In this document: positions 11,583 to 22,010 of the stretch, in pieces
Numbering within the stretch: the first letter of the stretch is position 1
Layout: every line of letters starts with the position of its first letter
Assembly: GCA_951799405.1 (NCBI GenBank)
Contig: OX637346.1
Coordinates: 8,083,215 to 8,147,214, forward strand
Direction of reading: 5' to 3'
DNA length: 64,000 nucleotides
From: Agapetus fuscipes
Taxonomy: Eukaryota; Arthropoda; Insecta; Trichoptera; Glossosomatidae
Notes under the pieces: generated by a model
What the model was told of the DNA's origin: nothing
Seen by the model: only the letters and a program-made list of their open reading frames with translations
Database searches by the model: none
Made by a program: the position numbers and the translations under genes

Positions 11583-11800
11583 CTTCTTCCTTAGTCTTAT
11601 TCAGTCCACTCCTGGACGTAGGCCTCCTCCAAGCTTCTCCATCCCTTGCTCTCCATCAGTTGCTGTGTTCAGCCATCCCAAGCCCGCAGTTCTTTCGATG
11701 ACATCCAGCCACCCCAGTTGGGGCCTCCCTCCTACCCGCTTTGACATCCTTGGTTCATCATTGGACGATCTTTTTCGGTCACCTCTTGAGCGCAGTTTTT
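11583..11800 (-). pseudogene. RTE-type 3' end remnant
   Basis: Read on the minus strand this gives fragments of the RTE C-terminus. These are RRPQLGWLDVIERTAG-like and, just before the stop, WRSLEEAYVQEWTE, close to WRNMEEAYIQQWRDG of the element at 51.6 kb. The frame shifts between the two pieces. The 3' tail is a short aagaag run, as in the 51.6 kb copy. It comes from a related but distinct RTE subfamily and cannot make protein. Confidence 0.7.
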
Positions 11801-13080
11801 ACAAATTCTCACAACTTTTTTTCTACGCTATTAGGTATCGTATGTTGTATTTTATTCATAAATAAATAAATAAACTGTTTGAAAAAAAAACTTCATCTTC
11901 TGAAGGTAACATCAGCGAGTGGGACCAATTTCTTTTTACGGGTAAGTTATCAGACTTACACCATGTTTTTACTTAACTCATTTAAAATAGCGGATTCTAA
12001 TAGGCTTAGAAAATTAGAAAATATGTTTATTTTCTTGGCGTCCTACTTGTATTTGGCTAGAGTCCTGAGTCCATAGCAATCAATAACATAACATTGCATT
12101 TTGTGTGGTTTACCTAGCAACCCGGCCGTGTGATGTCACAATATTGATTTGAATGTTTTTTTTACGGGTCCATTTTTTTAGTTGTAAAGTTCATCAGCGA
12201 TATTCTTAATTGCGTGAACACATGAAGTATTTAATAAAAACAAAACAGTAAATTAACATTCATTGAATATTTTCATTGTGTCTAATTACATTTAGTAACA
12301 ACATTTAGCCGCCAAAACATATTAGTAGGCGGGAACTAAAAAAATAATTAAGTCCCTTCTCCGCTTGATTGGGATCCAAAACCACTAGTATTAACCTTTT
12401 AGGTCATAGCCTTCACAATAAAATACAAAGAAACTATAACGCTCATTAGAGGCTCAATTTTAGTTTGGATATATTTTTTACGTGAATCTTAACGTAAAGT
12501 TTTGTTTTTTTTTTCTGCGTTAATTTTCACAGAGCGCTTTTTTAGTATCAGGCTTCACAAAACGACAAGGAGGTAAGAATTGATTGTTGAACAAAAATCC
12601 CTTCGTGGGTGATTGATTGCCGCATACGAGTGTTTTAATTTCGGCGTCGACAATGTGTAGGAATGCATGCTGCACGTACCTACCTTTAAAGGTTTACATG
12701 TTTGTATAATATATATTTACACATTCGAAGGGGAGACTGGGTATGTTTGACACTCGGGTTGTATGTCACAGCTGTCATTACAACAAAATAACGATCTAAT
12801 TCTTCGCTGATTACTTAAAGAACCTCAAAAGCACAATTTTTCTGTCAATTTAATTTCAGTTTGTTTCGGGGTACCATCAGAATATGTAGGTCCCTATAAG
12901 AAGGCGAAATATAATGGTGAAATTAACACATTTAACCTTGATTAATTTAGGCATAACATTATATATATATTAAAGTTAAATTTGAGTCATTGTTGGCACT
13001 CAAATTAATTTCTAGTACGTACCTATATTATTTTCAAAGCAAACGCAAAAATATTTATTCAGAAATGTATGTTGGATAAC
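11801..13080. other. Mostly unique DNA
   Basis: No gene recognised. A 16-bp word, cctagcaacccggccg (12113-12128), recurs at 57792-57807 with loosely similar flanks, so a diverged low-copy repeat is possible. The rest is AT-rich. Confidence 0.35.
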
Positions 13081-13372
13081 TGAAGTGGTGGAATTGTTAG
13101 AATTATTGCGTTCCATGCCAGAAGGGTATGGATCGATCCCTACAAAGAGTGGCAGAAATTTAAATTTTAAAATCAAAATACAGGCAAAGTTTTCTCAGAC
13201 TTCACAAAAAACGGGATAGGGGCTCAGGGGATAACCTCTACAGGTTCGCGTAAGGCCGCCCATTTATCTGTAAAAAAAATAGCTTCTGCAGTCTACACAT
13301 CAAATGCGATCCCTTTAGTGAATACGCGGTAAGCAGTTGCATCATATGTGCTGTTTAGTTGCGTTTGTCCAT
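13081..13372 (+). mobile_element. SINE-2, diverged copy
   Basis: Recognised by gcgttccatgccagaagggt, gagtggcagaaattt, caggcaaagttttctcag, gcgtaaggccgcccattt, gcgatccctttagtgaat and gtttagttgcgtttg. The polymerase III boxes are mutated, so this is an old copy. Confidence 0.78.
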
Positions 13373-14050
13373 GAGTATTTGTCTCTACCTACCCCGTGCA
13401 TACACTTGCATCAGGTAGATACAACCCTGGTTTCCCCTACAGCATCCATTGTATAGAGTGACTATACAATATATCTTAGTATATTATTATCGATACATGA
13501 TTATGGTTGGTTGCATTCTCAGGCGCATGCGTGGCTCTGAGGGCTGGACGTTTGTGCAAAGGAAAGAGGTATAAAAAAGCATTGAACACTATTATCCCTT
13601 CTTGATTGATGCTTGCCTGGTACTAAATGGGCAAGAGAAAAAAATGCTATCCATTGTGCAACGCACTTTTTTTAACAATACTTATTGATGATTAATAATG
13701 GAAGAAATATTACCGTTGCATCTCTTTTCCAATATACCTAGATAAAATAAATTTAAAAAAGACTAACATGGAGTACTTTTTGTTAACATACAAAAATATG
13801 TGATTATCATTCATTACATAAATTCAATCAATTTTGAAGAAAAACCAAACTTACCTACAATATTTCCCCTGCGCCCTAAGTCTGATTATATTTTTTGCCA
13901 ACTAAGGTAGTGATATGAGTATTATATTTTTTTTAAATAAAATTGGACTAAGAATGAAAATCACCAATCATTTTTTTTTAGCCAGAAACAAGTATTTATA
14001 AAAACCATTAATAATGAGTATTTTATTTTTAAGGTTTATTACTGAATAAT
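13373..14050. other. Unique DNA, nothing recognised
   Basis: AT-rich, no gene or repeat family seen. Confidence 0.4.
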
Positions 14051-14185
14051 TACCAAATGACATATTATATTAACTCAGTATCAAAGCTCTGCAAACGGGC
14101 ATGACGGGACTCGAACCGGCGTTTGTTTCAAACATGCCAATTTGAGTGACACTGCCTTGTCCGCTCGACCGTAGAGTCGACTTAT
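14051..14185 (-). mobile_element. SINE-3, minus-strand copy
   Basis: On the minus strand: ctacggtcgagcggacaagg (A-box/D-arm-like, Leu/Ser tRNA type), then catgtttgaaacaaacgc, the B-box ccggttcgagtcccgtcatg, then agctttgatactgag and atatgtcatttgg. The same order of blocks occurs at 21461-21605. It is tRNA-derived but has no acceptor stem, so it is not a tRNA gene. Confidence 0.65.
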
Positions 14186-14330
14186 CATAAATGATATATT
14201 TTGTAATGCAAGTTGTAGAGGTACTGTTAAATTTTCGTAAAACAAATGGGAATACTAACTAACTACTATTTACTTTAAGTTGCAGAATAATCTATTGATA
14301 CATATAATAACGTACTCGTAAGGACCATAC

Positions 14331-14710
14331 TTAGTAAAGTATTTTCAACGTTAGTTAGAAATTAGAAGGACGCAATTTTGACAATCGCGCGGGTAGTTTT
14401 TTTTATCAAATTTAAGTCTTCCTTGACTTATAGGTTGGTATGAGGCTGACCACCCATACTGTAAAAAATGGTTCACTTTGCCAATGTCACCCCTGTTTCA
14501 GGGAAGGTCGGCAAAAGTTGTGGGGCTTATGTTCATTTGAGGTTTAGATTTTATTTGTAAGTACACATTCAGCATTTGTAAGCGCGAACTACACTTGTTG
14601 GTTTGTGGGCATACATCTGAGAGCTTTAAATGAATATATCCTTGCAACTTAGATTATAGATTATAGATTACAGAAGTCACATATGCTAGCGTTGAAAACT
14701 CCGTGCCTCA
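14331..14710. mobile_element. PIF/Harbinger-like MITE, copy 3, split by T250
   Basis: The left end ttagtaaagtattttcaacg and right end gcgttgaaaactccgtgcct are diverged versions of the MITE ends at 7036-7177. Internal gggtagttttttttatcaaa and aagtcacatatgctagcg also match. A T250 unit (14419-14672) sits inside, so the MITE was here first. Confidence 0.72.
14419..14672 (+). mobile_element. T250 inserted in a MITE, with target duplication
   Basis: Runs exactly from ttccttgacttatagg to the tail ttatagattacag. It is flanked by a 5-bp direct repeat aagtc (14414-14418 and 14673-14677). Since the interrupted MITE sequence is known from other copies, this fixes both ends of the mobile unit. It moved as a ~254-bp piece starting at the same base as other solo copies. 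Confidence 0.9.
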
Positions 14711-15483
14711 GTGTAAAATAAATTTCGTTTATTATTTTCATAGTCGATTTGAGTTTTCATTACATTTTCATATGAAATGAGGCATTGGCAATGCTCGCGA
14801 TGATTTCCTGATAGCAGATATGTATCAGCCAGTACACGCGGCAAGGACGTCCACTGGAAACACGTTCTATGGAACTCGCGAGCCATGTCGTTAGCCTAGT
14901 TTTTTATACAATCCACACACATCGCACTAATAATACAAAAACACAAAACTAAATTTATTTCAGTGAGCAAAAAATTCAATACTAATCAGTATTCAATAAT
15001 GGTTTTGTCTTATTTATTATTGCTTCAACAGATCGGAGATTAAAATGGGTAGTTATTTTTAAAAATAATTTAAATAAGATTAAAGCATTAGCGTTCATAA
15101 ACAATGTGTGTTTGAAATCAGGAGATATCAATAACAAGTAAATAATTAGTATGAAAAACGTAGTGCCAAATAATAATAAAAAAAAAAAATGCGTTCATGC
15201 TGCGTTTTACTTTTTAAGCAAATTTTTGGCGTACGAATGTACGATTGATACTAAAATTGAGAGATTTGTGTAGACCTGTAATGAATTCATAAAACGATCG
15301 ATACCTAATTTATTGCAATTTAGATAGGACAGCGTCAGCTATCGGGTCAGCTAGTAAACTAATAAAATAAATAAAAATAGCCTCGATCGGACAAAACCTC
15401 TGCAATTCTTGTCTTCTATCCTCAAAACAGAAGTAGCATTGCCAAGAGTGTACAAAGTAGTTTTTAAAAATTTGGAAAAGTCC
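14711..15483. other. Unique DNA, nothing recognised
   Basis: AT-rich; no family repeat or plausible frame. Confidence 0.4.
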
Positions 15484-15795
15484 GGTCGATAGCTCAGTTG
15501 GTAAAATGCTTGTATTCCATGCCGAGAGCAAGGGTTCGATTCCCACCGAGCGTGTCAAGATGATTTCCCGTTTTGGTGTATATTTCAAATCCTAAATAAA
15601 TACTGGCAAGGTGTACTCAGCCTTCACAAGAAATGAGAACCAGCCCCCCCGGAAGCTGAGAAGTGGTTGTAGTGAGGCCGGCCGTGCTTACCCGTAAAAA
15701 TAAACAGGTCCCGAATCTCTACATGCGATCCATCGGAGTTAACGCAGGCTAGAAGTTACGCTATATGTGCAGCTTAGTTGTGTTGTGTGGATGTG
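15484..15795 (+). mobile_element. SINE-2, near full length
   Basis: Head ggtcgatagctcagttgg, B-box gggttcgattcccacc, body tgtcaagatgatttcccg, tggcaaggtgtactcagc and gaggccggccgtgctt, and 3' end cagcttagttgtgttgtg. It lacks the cccacttcaactgaag block present in the 7.2 and 48 kb copies. Confidence 0.88.
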
Positions 15796-16195
15796 TTGGA
15801 TGGCCACCTGGAATCAATTTACAAGTTAGGGAACACTAAAAAATGCTGTAATATGAAAATTGAAGAATGCTCTCTAGAAGTAGGTAGGTATAGGTAAAAA
15901 CTAAGGAATCTTGCGTAAGCCGATGTGAAGCGTCCATTTTGTACTGCAATGGCGGCTCTCTCAAAGGAAATTATTTATGTTTGACTTTCAGTTCACACAT
16001 GCCATGCACACGCCGTTACGACACTTTTTTACACGACTAATGCGCTTTAGAGTTTGCTTGCCTTTCTACTTAGCCACGAGACAAAAATAAAATCTCCCAT
16101 GATGGGTTCTTTATTACTTGGAAATGCATCAGTTTGTTGTGTGTAATGTGAGTGAAAATTCATTGACATTTTAGGTTTTTAGTGTTGTGTTGTTT
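15796..16195. other. Unique DNA, nothing recognised
   Basis: No gene or family repeat identified. Confidence 0.4.
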
Positions 16196-16846
16196 GTATG
16201 AGGCTGACTACGCATATTATAAGATTAGTATGAGGCTTACCACCCATACTGTAAAAAGTGGTTCACGTTAACAATGTAACCTCTTTTTCAGGGAAAATCT
16301 GCAAAAGTTGCAGGGTGTATATTCATTTGAGGTTTGGATTTTAATTAGCACAACAAAACCTTAAAAATAAATCTATACATTTTTTACTTTTTTTGTATAG
16401 ATTTATTTTTAAGGTTTTGTTGTTTTCTTATACTTAAATGTTATTTATTACTCGTATTCCTTGACTTATAGGTTGGTATGAGGCTGACCACCCATACTGT
16501 AAAAAATGGTTCACTTTGCCAATGTCACCCCTGTTTCAGGGAATGTCGGCAAGAGTTGCAGGGCTTATGTTCATTTGAGGTTTGGATTTTATTTGTAAGT
16601 ACACAATCAGCATTTGTAAGCGCGAACTACACGTGTTTGTTTGTGGGCATACATCTGAGAGCTTTGAATGAATATATCCTTGCAACTTAGATTATAGAAC
16701 TTAGATTATAGATTATAGATAGACATTTACATTTTACATTTTACACATTTGTAAGCGCGAACTTACACGTGCCTGTTTGTGGGCATGCATTTAATATGAA
16801 CTTTAAATATTTATATACCTATTTTCAACTTAGATTATAGATTATG
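16196..16846 (+). mobile_element. Old T250 copy split by a younger LINE-A 3' end
   Basis: The 5' half (16196-16346: gtatgaggctgactacgc to gaggtttggattttaatt) and 3' half (about 16745-16846: acatttgtaagcgcg to agattatagattat) belong to one diverged T250. The younger copy lies between them. The old copy also has a duplicated gtatgaggct block near 16230. Confidence 0.75.
16351..16735 (+). mobile_element. LINE-A 3' UTR plus T250, with fold-back at the 5' end
   Basis: The T250 unit starts at about 16457 and is preceded by ~60 bp of LINE-A 3' UTR (atagatttatttttaaggtt, gttgttttcttatactt). That UTR sequence is also found before T250 at 37.1 kb and, reversed, at 32.6 kb. The insertion begins with a perfect 28-nt inverted repeat of that same UTR segment (arms 16351-16378 and 16395-16422). 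It is therefore a 5'-truncated LINE-A copy whose 5' end folded back. Confidence 0.85.
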
Positions 16847-16850
16847 GATT

Positions 16851-17555
16851 TAGTGCTGAAATTAAACTACTGGAAATGATCCGGATTGATTTTTTCAGTC
16901 TCTCGACATTTCACTGGCCACGTAGTCAACGTCATCAGGAGCTGAAGCTGATTTTTTTCTTGCTGGGTAGACTTTGAATGTTTTTTCACACATGAAGATG
17001 GAGGTTCTGTAACCCTGAAAATAGTAGTGTTTATAATTACTTAATTATGTAATTTAGCCTCCTTTTCGTTATAAATTAACAACATTATTTAATTGATGAA
17101 AAAGAATGGTGTCAAAACTTGAATTTTCATTTATAGTTCATCAGACTTTATGAATACAATAATAAATCATCTGTATATATTTCCTTTCATCCATTATAAT
17201 TACTTTACATTTTATTTTTACGAGAGAGAACGGATATCCGATGACCGAATTTAATCGACAATATTTAATAGAGCTCACTTGTATAACGTGTTATTAAACA
17301 ACAAAAAACCATCGTATGAATGTCGTAATTTTTATTGGTAATTATAAAAAAAAGTAAATAAAAATATTTAGAGTTTAATTGGACCGTTATATGGGTCATT
17401 TCTTGCATAAAATAATATAATTATCGTGTGTGGTTAAAATGATAACATCTTTAATTACATTTGAAATTACAATCGTACATAAAAAGAAAAATATTACTTT
17501 TGTTTGCACAATTCATCATTCATCACCATCATCTTCTATATCTACTCGCTTTCTG
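16851..17555. other. Unique DNA, nothing recognised
   Basis: AT-rich; no repeat family or frame of interest. Confidence 0.4.
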
Positions 17556-17800
17556 AACCAAAGTCAGAACATCTCAAATGAGAGTTCTGAGAATTATCAC
17601 AGGCAGAAAAGTGCGATATTCTATCAAGTCATTTAACTCAAAAAACCTGTGAAAAAGTGAACATAGTGAGAGGAGCAGATCCAGGAGGCAATTTATGAGT
17701 TATCATGTCTCCAGAATGAGTCATAAAAGACTCGCTCATGAGATACCAATAGTTCAACGCCCAGCAGGAAGATTTCCTGAAAGGTAGAAAGATAGCTGGA
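17556..17800 (+). pseudogene. Non-LTR retrotransposon C-terminal remnant
   Basis: Broken reading frames give LRIITGRKVRYSIKSFNSKN and later YHVSRMSHKRLAHEIPIVQ followed by RPAGRFPERWKDSW. The order LR-ITG, then GH-like VSRM, then RP-GR-P-RWKD matches the C-terminal region of RTE/LINE-B-type ORFs. Stops and frame shifts interrupt it. It is too diverged to assign to one of the four families here. Confidence 0.5.
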
Positions 17801-18427
17801 CTTCCTCATCTCAGGATACACGAGCTAAAAATATTGTTTTCGTGAATCTCAGATCGAAAGATGTCTATAAAGAAAATGAAGATTTTTTTAATGAAGAGAT
17901 TTTTTTCCACAGCAACCTTTTGATGATGAATTGAAAATGGGCGAGTACACAAAATTTTCTTTCGCAACACAATCAAACCGATGTTGGTACACGAGTATTT
18001 CAATTCATCATCATTCGAAGATAAATTACTCGAATAGTATTTCGCCTGCATCGATTGTACCAACATATTCTAATTTGATGTATTGATTTTATAATGTGAA
18101 TTATTACGTACATAGCACACGAGAGTCGGCTGCAAAAATGAAACCAGTTGTTGCAGACAAAGCGTGCCCACTTTAGAAAGGCAGTACGTTTCATAGCGAC
18201 TGCATTGTCCCGGCTGAGTGACAGCTGATGCATTGTCATTGGGTGCATTTTTGCTATAAAAGCAAAGCATTACCTCAACATTCGAACAAACCTGTTAGAG
18301 ATATCTCAAATGTGCATTACTGCTTGTGCAAAAAAATAGTGAAATTGTAAATGAGCCATTATAGAGCCAAAAACATTAAACTTTTGCTTTAGACAGTCGC
18401 CACCTGGAATTGACGGTCAAAAAAATC
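17801..18427. other. Unique DNA, nothing recognised
   Basis: Overlapping minus-strand frames of 66-86 codons at 17806-18270 show no family resemblance and conflict with one another. No repeat match. Confidence 0.35.
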
Positions 18428-18738
18428 GGTCCGTAGCTCAGTGGTAACACTACGGACTCTGAATGGGAAGGCTGTGGGTTCGAATCCCGCGCGGAGCACA
18501 AAAAATATACCATTTCTATTTTCAAATTTGCTCTTCGCTGGGTTGAAAAATTCATAACTCTTTACCAATGACCGGTCACCAAAGGTCCATTTAGCCTTAC
18601 AGCAACTGGGTCTTGCTTGAGTATTGGCGCTTTGTAGCGACTACCAAGCTCGTACACCTCTGCGGCACTACAACAAGTGTCATAGATTCTCTAGAATCTA
18701 GGGAGTCTCCCGCACAGGATTTCTTAAAAAAAAAATGA
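18428..18738 (+). mobile_element. SINE-1a, full-length copy
   Basis: tRNA-related head cggtccgtagctcagtggta with B-box gggttcgaatcccgc; body ttgctcttcgctgggttgaa, ccaatgaccggtcacc and tgggtcttgcttgag; 1a tail ctctgcggcactacaacaag, gggagtctcccgcacagg and a poly-A end. A-box and B-box are intact, so polymerase III transcription is possible. No protein. Confidence 0.9.
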
Positions 18739-18829
18739 CTGCCCCCAGAAGTGCGAGTCAAGTTGAGGATTTACAATGAATCGAGACCCTTGTTCGCTGC
18801 ATTAATACAGAAAGCGCCCTTGTAAAAAC

Positions 18830-19062
18830 GAAAGTTTCAAGTTTGGTCTTTGCAATAGAAATCGCCAATTCTCAAGTAAGGCTGTAAGGCTGGATGTACC
18901 TTGGGTGACCGGGCTTTCGTACAGGCAAATGAAATTTTAAACCCAGCTAAGAACATATTCATAAATTGAATGTTTTGTGCTCTTCATGGATTAGAATCCA
19001 CGACCTTCCGTTTATAAATCCAAAACGTTAACTCCTAGTCTACAGACCATCACAACATTCCC
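18830..19062 (-). mobile_element. SINE-1, minus strand, old copy
   Basis: On the minus strand: ggtctgtagactaggagtta, gtggattctaatccatgaag (degenerate B-box), agctgggtttaaaattt, cggtcacccaaggta and ttgagaattggcgatttc. It lies tail to tail with the plus copy that ends 90 bp to the left. Mutations in both promoter boxes make it inactive. Confidence 0.75.
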
Positions 19063-19440
19063 TATTAAAATATTCGTTCACCATCATAACGTAGCAGCCC
19101 TTTTCTTGGGCTTACTTTACCATTATGATGTTCAACCTCTAAAGCATTCGATCCCCAAGGCATTGTTGATTCCAAGGTTCTTCTGTCGATGCGTTCTTGT
19201 CAACATGCGTTGTCCCTTGTTACATATGCATTGAGTTGGAGAATAGACACGTCACATACGTTTCTCGATGCTGTCGCCATTTTCTGCAGACCTCGTAGCA
19301 ATGTATGGTGCACCTACCTAATACATCCGCTTAATGGGATCATTTATTCAACCACTTATGTAGGTTTTTAGATAAATGACAAACACGCAATACCATCCAT
19401 TCTTCATACACATTGTTATAATTAACAAAAATATGATTCT
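19063..19440. other. Unique DNA, nothing recognised
   Basis: One 60-codon frame at 19189-19371 shows no family feature. Confidence 0.35.
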
Positions 19441-19444
19441 CATT

Positions 19445-19860
19445 CATTTCATCTGACCACCCATTCTGTAGAAAATATTCTCTTGCTCAATGCTCACCTG
19501 AGAGCAATGACTAGAAAGACACTGAATGATAGAGTTCGCAATGATAGGGTGATGCACGTGTGTGGTATAAAAGAGAAGATGAGAATGAAAGTACAAAATA
19601 GCACAATGGTTCGGCCATCTTGAAAAAATGGGTGATGAACGACTTACGAAGAAAGTGTACAGAGGAAATGTCGTTAAATGGATAGACCAAATAGATGAGA
19701 TTGCGAAAGAATGGAACCTGCGGAGTAAAAATAAGAAAATAGTACAAATGAGGAAATTGATTAATGTTGAGAGATGAAAGATAAGGACAGAAAAAAGGGG
19801 GTACGCATCTGCGGAGGTACCGGCCACCCCTAGTGGAACGGCGGCAGGATACAGTACAGT
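19445..19860 (+). pseudogene. LINE-B C-terminal remnant
   Basis: Broken plus-strand frames read MTRKTLNDRVRNDRV, ERLTKKVYRGNVV and WIDQIDEIAKEWNLRSKNKK, ending in a GTGHP-like word. They parallel the LINE-B protein (MTGKTLRDRVRNEWV, DRLTKHVYKESVKGK, WSDQIEEIVKEWDIQSERKR, GSGHP). A stretch equivalent to the KGKRGKGRPRKV block is deleted. The 3' tail resembles the ttacag-type tail (gatacagtacagt). No product is expected. Confidence 0.75.
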
Positions 19861-20074
19861 CACCCTTCTCAGGACGAATTGCGGAGCTTATGTTTAGTTG
19901 ATGAAATAGATGATGGAGTCTATTTTTAATGTGTCATTTTGTGTCAAAGGGCTCTTCGGAATCAACTTCTGAACAGAAACAACTTTCAACAAATTCAGAA
20001 ACAAATTTGACTTGAATACATTTGCATTTTCACATCTCTCAGTTATTTCTCCATTTCATAACGGACTTTCTTGT

Positions 20075-20155
20075 ATAACTACACATGCGACATGTGCGAG
20101 CGCAAACTTACACCTACAGCTTTTGTGTGTATTGACAACTTGAATTGTAATATTT
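20075..20155 (+). repeat. Possible T250 3' fragment
   Basis: Matches only the second half: tacacatgcgacatgtgcga, gcgcaaacttacacctac and a diverged end. Short and weak. Confidence 0.4.
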
Positions 20156-20311
20156 TCTATTATATAAAATTAAATGGAGGTATATTTGTCCTGTATGCAC
20201 TCCTAAACTACTGAATAGACTGCTATGAAACATGTACTTGAGTTATTGTATACATAACAAAATATTAGTCTTCGGTATAAAAAAAACTGGAGAAATAAAG
20301 AAAATGAAACA

Positions 20312-20428
20312 CATTTAAGTTTGCGCATACAAAATAAACCAAACCTCACATGAACATAAGCCTTACAACTCCAGTCACTTTTCTCTGAACCGGAGTGGCA
20401 TTGTTAAAAGTGAACCAAGGCGGCATGA
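20312..20428 (-). repeat. T250 fragment, minus strand
   Basis: Reverse complement of the central unit: aaacctcacatgaacataag, ccttacaactccagtc, ctgaaccggagtggcatt and aaaagtgaacca. Both ends are lost. Confidence 0.6.
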
Positions 20429-20507
20429 TACAGTAACGGCAACAAGACGAGCCACCACAAGGGGTGGCAGGGTACAGCTAGTCGTAAATAAATTCCTATT
20501 TTTTTTT

Positions 20508-20757
20508 CCTTGACTTATAGGTTGGTATGAGGCTGACCACCCATACTGTAAAAAATGGTTCACTTTGCCAATGCCACCCCTGTTTCAGGGAAGGTCGGCA
20601 AAAGTTGCAGGGCTTATGTTCATTTGAGATTGGGTTTTTTATATTGTAGGTTCACATGCGGCATGTGTGAGCGCAAAATTATGCGTGTCTGCTTGTGGGA
20701 ATGCATTTAATATGAATCTTAAATGATACATATCTTTGCAACTTAGATTTAGATTAG
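20508..20757 (+). mobile_element. T250, second subfamily, solo copy
   Basis: Starts ttccttgacttatagg and is almost identical to the 37 kb unit through the cctgtttcagggaaggtcgg block. It then switches to the second version: attgtaggttcacatgcggc, gcgcaaaattatgcg, tgtgggaatgcatttaatat and tail ttagatttagatt. That version is shared with the end of the full-length LINE-A. It is little diverged, so probably young. Confidence 0.88.
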
Positions 20758-21060
20758 ATTTCAAGTTATAAAACCATGATTCATATTTTTGACGTTTATT
20801 CGTCGTCTTCATAAAGTATTTTTTATTGTTTATTTTACCATTTTCAAGTAAAATATTTATTATTGAATTATACTTTCTTTATGTTAGTAAACGCTTAAAG
20901 TAACACTGAGATAAAATCTTTCATATTTTTAAGTATTATGAAATCCATGGGCGTAGCCAAACAGTAAAAATATATTTACCGTGTTTATTACTATGGAAGT
21001 CAAATACTGTTTTGTATTTAATCATTCCTGAACTCTCTATGTATATAAATAAATAAATTT
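20758..21060. other. Unique AT-rich DNA
   Basis: Nothing recognised. Confidence 0.4.
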
Positions 21061-21065
21061 TTAAT

Positions 21066-21200
21066 GACTTATTTGATGAGCACTGTTTTTTGTATGCATC
21101 ATAACTCAAGGGCCCTCTGCGAGCTTGATCAAATGCGAACCCTTCGAGACAACACGGCAAGAAGTTTCAATAAAAGATCAGCTTAGTTCCATCATGTGGC
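21066..21200. mobile_element. Junction of SINE-1b (minus) and SINE-2 (plus) 3' ends
   Basis: 21066-21126 is the reverse complement of the SINE-1b tail (ttatttgatgagcactg to ccctctgcgagcttg). From 21129 the sequence is the plus-strand 3' end of SINE-2 (tgcgaacccttcgagac, acacggcaagaagttt, gatcagcttagttcc). Neither has its head. The two meet within 2-3 bases, which points to insertion with truncation or a deletion joining two elements. Confidence 0.7.
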
Positions 21201-21301
21201 AATCATAGGGTAATGAAAATCCCTTCATACATGCAAGGTATTTTCATATTTTCGCTTATTTTCGATACCGACGCTGAGAAGAATAAATCTTATATTGTTG
21301 T

Positions 21302-21460
21302 TCCTTGAATAATAGATTGGTTTGAGAATAACCACTGAAACTGTTAAAACAGTGAAGACCGGCAAGAGTTGCTGGGTGTATGTTCATCTGAGATTTGGGC
21401 TTATTTTGTTTGCACACATGCAACTTATATGACAATATATCTTTGCAATTTACAGTATAT
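21302..21460 (+). mobile_element. T250, internally deleted and diverged
   Basis: Starts ttccttgaataatagatt, continues aaccactgaaactgttaaaa, gaccggcaagagttgct and tatgttcatctgagattt, and ends atatctttgcaatttaca. The cactttgccaatgtcaccc block is missing. Confidence 0.65.
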
Positions 21461-21605
21461 AATTAACCAATGACATAATATGTTTAACCATGGTCAAAGG
21501 TATCGCCAACGGAGGTTGAACCAGCATTGTTTTTATTTTAAACACGTCAATCAAAGTAACCGTCTTGAACCGATTGGCCATAGCGCCGATCTTATATCAG
21601 GTGTG
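21461..21605 (-). mobile_element. SINE-3, minus-strand copy
   Basis: On the minus strand: ggcgctatggccaatcggtt, actttgattgacgtgttt, gctggttcaacctccgttgg (B-box region), gcgatacctttgacc and acatattatgtcattgg. The block order equals the copy at 14051-14185. No tRNA fold survives. Confidence 0.6.
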
Positions 21606-22010
21606 GTAAGACATTTTACTACGTCAATGCGTAGGATATACTGATTTGTAATGGTATATTCGAGTTGATGAAGTGAGAATGAGTAATGATGGGGTAACAA
21701 GATGCCTCTGGGATATTGTTGTTGAAGAATAACGGAAATGAAATGTTCCCATTTGAAATGATTAATTCTCTAACAGCCTAATTACTAAACATAATATACA
21801 ACACACACAACATACTGAATACAAAATCAATTATTCATATTCCATGGTTCACGTTTTTTTTGTTTGAGCCGTTTTTCGAGAAACGCCTCTAGTTTTTTGT
21901 AGGAAAAACAAAATTGATTACCCATTTATTTTAGTTTTAATTAGCTGGTAAGTGATGCGCCTAAAATTTCATTCTCGTTTTCTACGTAATCTAACAACAA
22001 TAATCTTAGG
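21606..22010. other. Unique AT-rich DNA
   Basis: Nothing recognised. Confidence 0.4.

Noticed and set aside
12113..12128. cctagcaacccggccg shared with 57792-57807 as a regulatory element
   Set aside because: It may be a diverged repeat, but flanking similarity is too weak to define ends or function.
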